A DNA stretch of 40,775 nucleotides, from contig NZ_MECK01000612.1 in assembly GCF_014596465.1 (NCBI RefSeq), forward strand, positions 1 to 40,775, given 5' to 3'. Shown piece after piece: positions 36,626-40,775 of the stretch. Position numbers and translations under genes: made by a program. The number at the start of each line of letters is the position of its first letter. The stretch's first letter is position 1. The DNA comes from Streptomyces sp. CBMA123. GTDB taxonomy: Bacteria; Actinomycetota; Actinomycetes; Streptomycetales; Streptomycetaceae. A model generated the notes under the pieces. The model worked only from the letters and a program-made list of their open reading frames with translations. It was not told the DNA's origin and did not search any database.

Positions 36626-36925
36626 CTACAGCTTCATCAGGTTGCTGTCGTCGACCGAAGCGGAGTGCCTGGTCCGGAAGATGGAGACGATGATGGCGAG
36701 GCCGACCACGACCTCGGCCGCCGCGACCACCATCGTGAAGAACGCGATGATCTGACCGTCCAGGGTCCCGTGCAGCCGGGAGAACGTCACCAGCGCCAGG
36801 TTCGAGGCGTTCAGCATCAGCTCCACGCACATGAACAGCACGATCGCGTTGCGCCGGATCAGCACCCCGGACGCGCCGATGGTGAACAACAGGGCTGACA
36901 GGTAGAGGTAGTTGACCGGGTTCAC
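36626..36925 (-). CDS. nuoK: NADH-quinone oxidoreductase subunit K
   Basis: The protein has 99 residues and three membrane helices, the normal size. The two buried glutamates needed for proton coupling are present in MCVELMLNASNL and AAAEVVVGLAIIVSIFR. The GTG at 36925 overlaps the nuoJ stop by four bases, and the gene is 14 bp from nuoL. Confidence 0.97.
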   Translation of the reverse strand: MNPVNYLYLSALLFTIGASGVLIRRNAIVLFMCVELMLNASNLALVTFSRLHGTLDGQIIAFFTMVVAAAEVVVGLAIIVSIFRTRHSASVDDSNLMKL

Positions 36926-37887
36926 TCCGCGCCCTCCTTGCCGGCCGCGTGATCGGTACCGCCGTTGCCGTTGCCATTGCCGTTGCCGTTGCCGGTGTCG
37001 CCGTTGCCGTTGGCACGGGCGTTGGCACGGGCGTTGGCCGGCGCCAGGGACTTGCGCACAGCCGCCACCGCCGGCCGCTCCGAGGACGGACGGCCCAGCC
37101 AGTCCGCCGTGCTGTTCTCCAGCTCCGCCATCCGCCGGAGCATCGCCTGGCTGACGTCCCGGACCTGACCGCGCTCGCGCAGCGTCGCCATCACCGAGTC
37201 CTCGGCGACCGTGCCGTCCGGCAGCAGCGCCGGGACGTCCACCGCGTTGTGCCGCGCGTACACACCCGGCGCCGGCATCGGCGGCACCTGGATGTTGTCC
37301 CGCACCCGCTGCTCCGCCAGCTCGCGCTGGGTCTTCGGCGCCTTCACGTGCTCCCGGTGGGTCAGCACCATCGCGCCGATCGCCGCGGTGATCAGCAGCG
37401 CGCCGGTGACCTCGAAGGCCCACACGTACCGGGTGAAGATCAGCCGGGCCAGACCCGGCACATTGCCCTCGGCGTTCGCCTCGGCCAGCCCGGTGAAGTG
37501 GTCCAGCTTCGCAGCGGCGATCCCCGCGATCAGCAGCACCCCGAAGCCCAGCCCGCACAGCACCGCCGCGAACCGCTGGCCCTTCAGCTGCTCCTTCAGG
37601 GAGTCCTCGCTGGTCACGCCGACCAGCATCACCACGAACAGGAACAGCATCATGATCGCGCCGGTGTACACCACGATCTGCACCACGCCCAGGAACACCG
37701 CGCCCTGGGCCATGTAACAGACCGCCAGCGCCAGCATCGTCGCCGCCAGGCACAGCGCGCTGTGCACCGCCTTGCGCATCAGCAGCATGCCCAGCGCGCC
37801 ACCGACCGCGATCACCGCGAGCACCCAGAACTGGACGGCCTCACCCGTGGAGGTCGTCCCGCTCGCCGCCGCCAGCTGTGCGATCAC
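36922..37887 (-). CDS. nuoJ: NADH-quinone oxidoreductase subunit J with long Asn-Gly tail
   Basis: This 321-residue protein has five membrane helices. The pi-bulge helix is recognisable (FLGVVQIVVYTGAIMMLFLFVVMLVGV). The membrane part ends near residue 190; about 130 further residues are soluble (REHVKAPKTQRELAEQRVRDNIQVPP onward). Enterobacterial NuoJ is under 190 residues; actinobacterial forms are longer, but this one finishes with a low-complexity run of Asn-Gly and Asn-Ala-Arg units coded by 6- and 12-bp tandem repeats. GGAGGT lies just before the GTG at 37887, and the gene overlaps nuoI by four bases. Confidence 0.95.
   Translation of the reverse strand: MIAQLAAASGTTSTGEAVQFWVLAVIAVGGALGMLLMRKAVHSALCLAATMLALAVCYMAQGAVFLGVVQIVVYTGAIMMLFLFVVMLVGVTSEDSLKEQLKGQRFAAVLCGLGFGVLLIAGIAAAKLDHFTGLAEANAEGNVPGLARLIFTRYVWAFEVTGALLITAAIGAMVLTHREHVKAPKTQRELAEQRVRDNIQVPPMPAPGVYARHNAVDVPALLPDGTVAEDSVMATLRERGQVRDVSQAMLRRMAELENSTADWLGRPSSERPAVAAVRKSLAPANARANARANGNGDTGNGNGNGNGNGGTDHAAGKEGAE
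36961..37035 (-). repeat. Hexamer and 12-mer tandem repeats in nuoJ
   Basis: GCCGTT-type hexamers repeat with small changes over about 36961-37011, and GGCACGGGCGTT is duplicated exactly at 37012-37023 and 37024-37035. They encode the Asn-Gly and Asn-Ala-Arg tail. Copy number should be prone to change, always in frame because units are multiples of three. Confidence 0.9.
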
Positions 37888-38486
37888 TGCCGCACCTCCT
37901 TGTCCCGGTCGGTGCGCTCCTGCTGGACCGTCCCCGGCGCCGCCGCGGTGATCTCGCCCCGGTAGTACGCGCCCTCGTCGGCGCCCGGGAAGATCTCGTG
38001 CGGGGTGTCCACCATGCCCTCGGACAGGCCCACCAGCAGCTGCTCCTTGGTGAAGATCAGGTCCTTGCGGGAGGAGTCGGCCAGCTCGTAGTCGTTGGTC
38101 ATGGTCAGCGCCCTGGTCGGGCAGGCCTCGATGCACAGCCCGCACAGGATGCAGCGGGCGTAGTTGATCTGGTACACCACGCCGTAGCGCTCACCCGGCG
38201 AGTAGCGCTCCTCGTCCCGGTTGTCCGCGCCCTCCACGTAGATCGCGTCGGCCGGGCAGGCCCACGCGCACAACTCGCAGCCGACGCACTTCTCCAGGCC
38301 GTCCGGATGCCGGTTCAGCTGGTGGCGGCCGTGGAAACGCGGAGCGGTGGGCTTCTTCTGCTCCGGGTACTGCTCGGTGAGCCGCTTCTTGAACATGGCC
38401 TTGAAGGTCACGCCGAAGCCGGCGGCCGGACCGAGGATCGACGGCCGGTCGGCCCGCTCGGGCCGGCCCGTCTGGTCGGACTCCAT
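37884..38486 (-). CDS. nuoI: NADH-quinone oxidoreductase subunit I
   Basis: This 200-residue protein has two 4Fe-4S ferredoxin motifs: CVGCELCAWACP (Cys67, 70, 73, 77) and CILCGLCIEACP (Cys112, 115, 118, 122). They hold clusters N6a and N6b, which carry electrons toward the quinone site. The N-terminal GFGVTFKAMFKKRLTEQYP is the membrane-surface helix. The C-terminus is extended (DEGAYYRGEITAAAPG...) as in other actinobacteria. Start codon ATG 6 bp after the nuoH stop. Confidence 0.97.
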   Translation of the reverse strand: MESDQTGRPERADRPSILGPAAGFGVTFKAMFKKRLTEQYPEQKKPTAPRFHGRHQLNRHPDGLEKCVGCELCAWACPADAIYVEGADNRDEERYSPGERYGVVYQINYARCILCGLCIEACPTRALTMTNDYELADSSRKDLIFTKEQLLVGLSEGMVDTPHEIFPGADEGAYYRGEITAAAPGTVQQERTDRDKEVRQ

Positions 38487-38492
38487 CTCGGA

Positions 38493-39848
38493 TCAGCTCC
38501 CTTCGGAATGGTCGGCCCCGTTGAGGGCGTCCTGGAGTTGCTTCGGAGCGCGGCTCGGCCGGCGCGGCACCGGCGGGAGCACCTGACCGGGCAGCGGCGG
38601 CACCGGGTACCCGCCCGCCATCGGGTCGAACTCTCCCCCAGCCTTCGGCCGGGAGGTGCCCCCACCCGGTGGCGGCTGTTCTTCCTCCGGCTGCTTCTTC
38701 AGGAAGTCCCGGACCAGCACCAGCAGCAGGACCGCGCCGACCGGCGCCCCCACGTACAGCACCACCGAACCGGAGCCGTACCCCTCGTTGCGCAGCGCCC
38801 GCACGCTCGCGATCAGCACCAGCCACACCAGCGAGACCGGGATCAGCACCTTCCAGCCCAGCTTCATGAACTGGTCGTAGCGCAGCCGGGGCAGCGTGCC
38901 GCGCAGCCAGATGAAGAAGAACAGCAGCAACTGGATCTTCAGCGTGATCCACAGCATCGGCCACCAGCCGTGGTTGGCGCCCTCCCAGAACGTCGACACC
39001 GGCCACGGGGCCCGCCAACCGCCCAGGAACAGGGTCGAGGCCACCGCCGAGACCGTCACCATGTTGACGTACTCGGCCAGCATGAACATCGCGAACTTCA
39101 GCGAGGAGTACTCGGTGTTGAAGCCGCCCACCAGCTCGCCCTCGGCCTCCGGAAGGTCGAACGGCGCCCGGTTGGTCTCACCGACCATCGCGATGACGTA
39201 CACGATGAACGACACCGGCAGCAGCACCGCGAACCACCTCGGCTGCTGGTGCGCCACGATCTCCGAGGTCGACATCGACCCCGAGTAGACGAACACCGCC
39301 GCGAAGGACAGGCCCATCGCGATCTCGTAGCTGATCATCTGCGCGGCCGACCGCACCCCGCCCAGCAGCGGATACGTCGAACCCGACGACCAGCCCGCCA
39401 GCACGATCCCGTAGATGCCCACCGAGGCCGTCGCCAGCACGTACAGCAGCGCCACCGGGAAGTCCGTCAGCTGCAACGGCGTCCGGGTCCCGAAGATCGA
39501 CACCTCGTCGCCGGGCGGACCGAACGGGATCACCGCGAAGGCCATGAACGCCGGGATCGCGCAGACGATCGGCGCCAGGATGTAGACCACCTTGTCCGCG
39601 CCCTTGACCACCAGGTCTTCCTTCAGCGCCAGCTTCACGCCGTCCGCCAGCGACTGCAGCAGACCCCACGGCCCGTGCCGGTTCGGCCCGATGCGCAACT
39701 GCATCCAGGCCACCACCTTGCGCTCCCAGACGATCGCGACCAGCACCGTCAGCAGCAGGAACGCGAAGCAGAACACCGCCTTCAGCAGCACCAGCCACCA
39801 CGGGTCCTGGCCGAAGAAGTGCAGCGTCTCGTACGGCTTCGGAGTCAT
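38493..39848 (-). CDS. nuoH: NADH-quinone oxidoreductase subunit H with Pro-rich tail
   Basis: The protein has 451 residues and eight to nine membrane helices that form the quinone-chamber heel of complex I. Markers are ERKVVAWMQLRIGPNRHG, LADGVKLALKED, GETNRAPFDLPEAEGELVGG, FNTEYSSLKFAMFMLAEY and LRGTLPRLRYDQFM. Usual length is about 325-410; the extra ~70 residues form a Pro/Gly-rich cytosolic tail, and part of it (about residues 395-406) is coded by a short repeat-like hairpin element (38631-38665). AGGGGAGG precedes the ATG, which overlaps the nuoG stop by four bases. Confidence 0.97.
   Translation of the reverse strand: MTPKPYETLHFFGQDPWWLVLLKAVFCFAFLLLTVLVAIVWERKVVAWMQLRIGPNRHGPWGLLQSLADGVKLALKEDLVVKGADKVVYILAPIVCAIPAFMAFAVIPFGPPGDEVSIFGTRTPLQLTDFPVALLYVLATASVGIYGIVLAGWSSGSTYPLLGGVRSAAQMISYEIAMGLSFAAVFVYSGSMSTSEIVAHQQPRWFAVLLPVSFIVYVIAMVGETNRAPFDLPEAEGELVGGFNTEYSSLKFAMFMLAEYVNMVTVSAVASTLFLGGWRAPWPVSTFWEGANHGWWPMLWITLKIQLLLFFFIWLRGTLPRLRYDQFMKLGWKVLIPVSLVWLVLIASVRALRNEGYGSGSVVLYVGAPVGAVLLLVLVRDFLKKQPEEEQPPPGGGTSRPKAGGEFDPMAGGYPVPPLPGQVLPPVPRRPSRAPKQLQDALNGADHSEGS
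38631..38665. repeat. Hairpin element of a streptomycete repeat type within nuoH
   Basis: The minus strand reads GTGGGGGCACCTCCC, then GGCCGAAGGC, then TGGGGGAGAG. I know this pattern (GGGGGCACCTCCC-stem-loop-GGGGGAG) as a short intergenic repeat dispersed in many Streptomyces genomes. Here it lies in frame inside the nuoH tail and adds a GGTSRPKAGGE-type peptide. No second copy is seen in the window. Confidence 0.5.
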
Positions 39849-40775
39849 CGGACCTCCCCTTCCCGGGCCCCGCCCTCGACGACGACCGGCGCGAGCTCCG
39901 CCGCGGCGATCGTCACCAGGTGGCCGACGGTCGTACCGAGCGCGCGGTGGGCGCCGCCCGGCGTGGAGTTGAGCGGGATCCAGACCGTACGGTCCGGGAC
40001 CGAGTCGGTGACCTCCAGCGGCAGCGTCAGCGAACCGGCCGGACCGGTCAGCCGCAGCGCCCCCGCCGCACCGGCGTCGATCTCCTTCGCGGTCGCCGCC
40101 GACACCCGGGCCACCGCCCGGTGCCGCGTCCCCGCCAGATGCGGATCGCCGTCCTGCAGCGACCCCTCGTCCAGCAGCAGACGCCAACCCGCCAGCACCG
40201 CCTGGCCGGTGGCCGGCCGCGGCAGCACCCCCGGGTGCGCCGCCGGATCCGCCGCGCGGTCACCCCGCCACGGCTCGAAGCGGTCCAGCTCCAGCCGGGC
40301 CGCCCGCACGTCCGCCAGACCCAGCCGGTGGCCCAGCGCGTCCGCCAGCATCTCCAGCACCCTTAGGTCGGACCAGAGATGACGGCCCATCTGCTGGTCC
40401 GGCTTCAGCGCGGCCTCGAACATCCGCACCCGGCCCTCCCAGTCCAGGAAGGTGCCCGCCTTCTCCGCCACCGCCGCCACCGGCAGCACCACATCGGCCC
40501 GCTCGGTCACCGCCGACGGCCGCAGCTCCAGCGACACCACGAACGGCACCGCCGCCAACGCCTCCCCGGCCAACGCCGGATCCGGCAGGTCGCCCGGATC
40601 CACCCCGCCGACCAGCAGCGCGTCCAGATCACCCCGCGCCGCCGCGGTCAGGATCTGACCGGTGTCCCGGCCCGGACGCGACGGCAGCTCCGCCACCCCC
40701 CAGACCGCGGCCGCCTCCGCCCGCGCCGCCACCGCCGCCACCGGACGGCCACCCGGCAACAGACCCGGCAGCGCA
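39845..40775 (-). CDS. nuoG: NADH-quinone oxidoreductase subunit G, C-terminal part
   Basis: At least 309 residues are open to the right edge; the frame continues without a start, so the N-terminal iron-sulfur part lies outside. The visible portion is the molybdopterin-oxidoreductase-like C-terminal half: LDALLVGGVDPGDLPDP, VVSLELRPSAVTERADVVLPVAAVAEKAGTFLDWEGRVRMFEAAL and the final small barrel (LTLPLEVTDSVPDRTVWIPLNSTPGG). NuoG carries several iron-sulfur clusters in the peripheral arm. It overlaps nuoH by four bases; further nuo genes are expected to the right. Confidence 0.95.
   Translation of the reverse strand, partial: ALPGLLPGGRPVAAVAARAEAAAVWGVAELPSRPGRDTGQILTAAARGDLDALLVGGVDPGDLPDPALAGEALAAVPFVVSLELRPSAVTERADVVLPVAAVAEKAGTFLDWEGRVRMFEAALKPDQQMGRHLWSDLRVLEMLADALGHRLGLADVRAARLELDRFEPWRGDRAADPAAHPGVLPRPATGQAVLAGWRLLLDEGSLQDGDPHLAGTRHRAVARVSAATAKEIDAGAAGALRLTGPAGSLTLPLEVTDSVPDRTVWIPLNSTPGGAHRALGTTVGHLVTIAAAELAPVVVEGGAREGEVR

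Noticed and set aside
36612..37028. N-terminal extension of NuoL through nuoK and nuoJ
   Set aside because: It would overlap two complete genes; GTG at 36611 has GGAGGG and matches family starts.
37878..40382. 834-codon plus-strand frame across nuoI-nuoG
   Set aside because: Shadow of four well-recognised nuo genes on the minus strand.
40757..40759. TTG as start of NuoG
   Set aside because: The frame continues to the window edge and the product lacks the N-terminal iron-sulfur part, so the gene is simply cut.

Overview
The window is uniformly GC-rich, with G or C at almost every third codon position, frequent GTG starts, leaderless-type promoters, AfsR/SARP regulators, a DUF6542-LytR-CpsA-Psr pair, DasR-like control of a chitinase and a 14-gene-type nuo operon next to korAB. 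That points to a Streptomycetaceae chromosome (Streptomyces or Kitasatospora). I see no tRNA, rRNA, CRISPR array, insertion sequence or origin.

Layout. 1-6.5 kb: a truncated RarD-type permease, a QorB/YtfG-type oxidoreductase divergent from its HxlR-family regulator, a TetR regulator, a DUF6011 zinc-ribbon-like protein, a large TPR protein with a duplicated acidic tail, and a secreted GH19 chitinase with a DasR-like site. 6.5-9.5 kb: a short gene remnant, a FrnE-like DsbA protein, a membrane-anchored esterase and an unknown 172-residue protein. 9.5-17.2 kb: an exoprotein island with two tiny secreted peptides, two divergent bulb-lectin proteins, two divergent AfsR-like regulators, a CAP/SCP protein and a ricin-type lectin. 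17.3-22.3 kb: a GNAT acetyltransferase, a lipoprotein, a TetR regulator, and a DUF6542-LCP cell-wall operon behind a clear promoter/operator. 22.3-25.3 kb: a four-gene operon with an EspC-like type VII secretion protein, a WXG-headed 531-residue protein of unknown C-terminal function, a lipoprotein, and a cytosolic paralogue of that lipoprotein. 25.5-31.1 kb: a VOC protein, korB-korA, an orphan LuxR-type response regulator and a long-chain polyprenyl synthase. 31.4 kb to the right edge: nuoN-M-L-K-J-I-H-G, all on the minus strand, with nuoG cut by the window end.

How the parts work together. The right third is respiratory: KorAB feeds reduced ferredoxin from 2-oxoglutarate, the prenyl synthase makes a quinone tail, and Nuo oxidises NADH or another donor into menaquinone. 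The left and middle hold surface and secreted functions plus regulators. The two places I consider most likely to hold undescribed biology are the EspC/WXG/lipoprotein/paralogue operon (22.3-25.3 kb), and the lectin-CAP island. In that island two genes 5 kb apart share a 19-bp element at exactly the same distance (82 nt) from their start codons, on either side of the AfsR-like pair.
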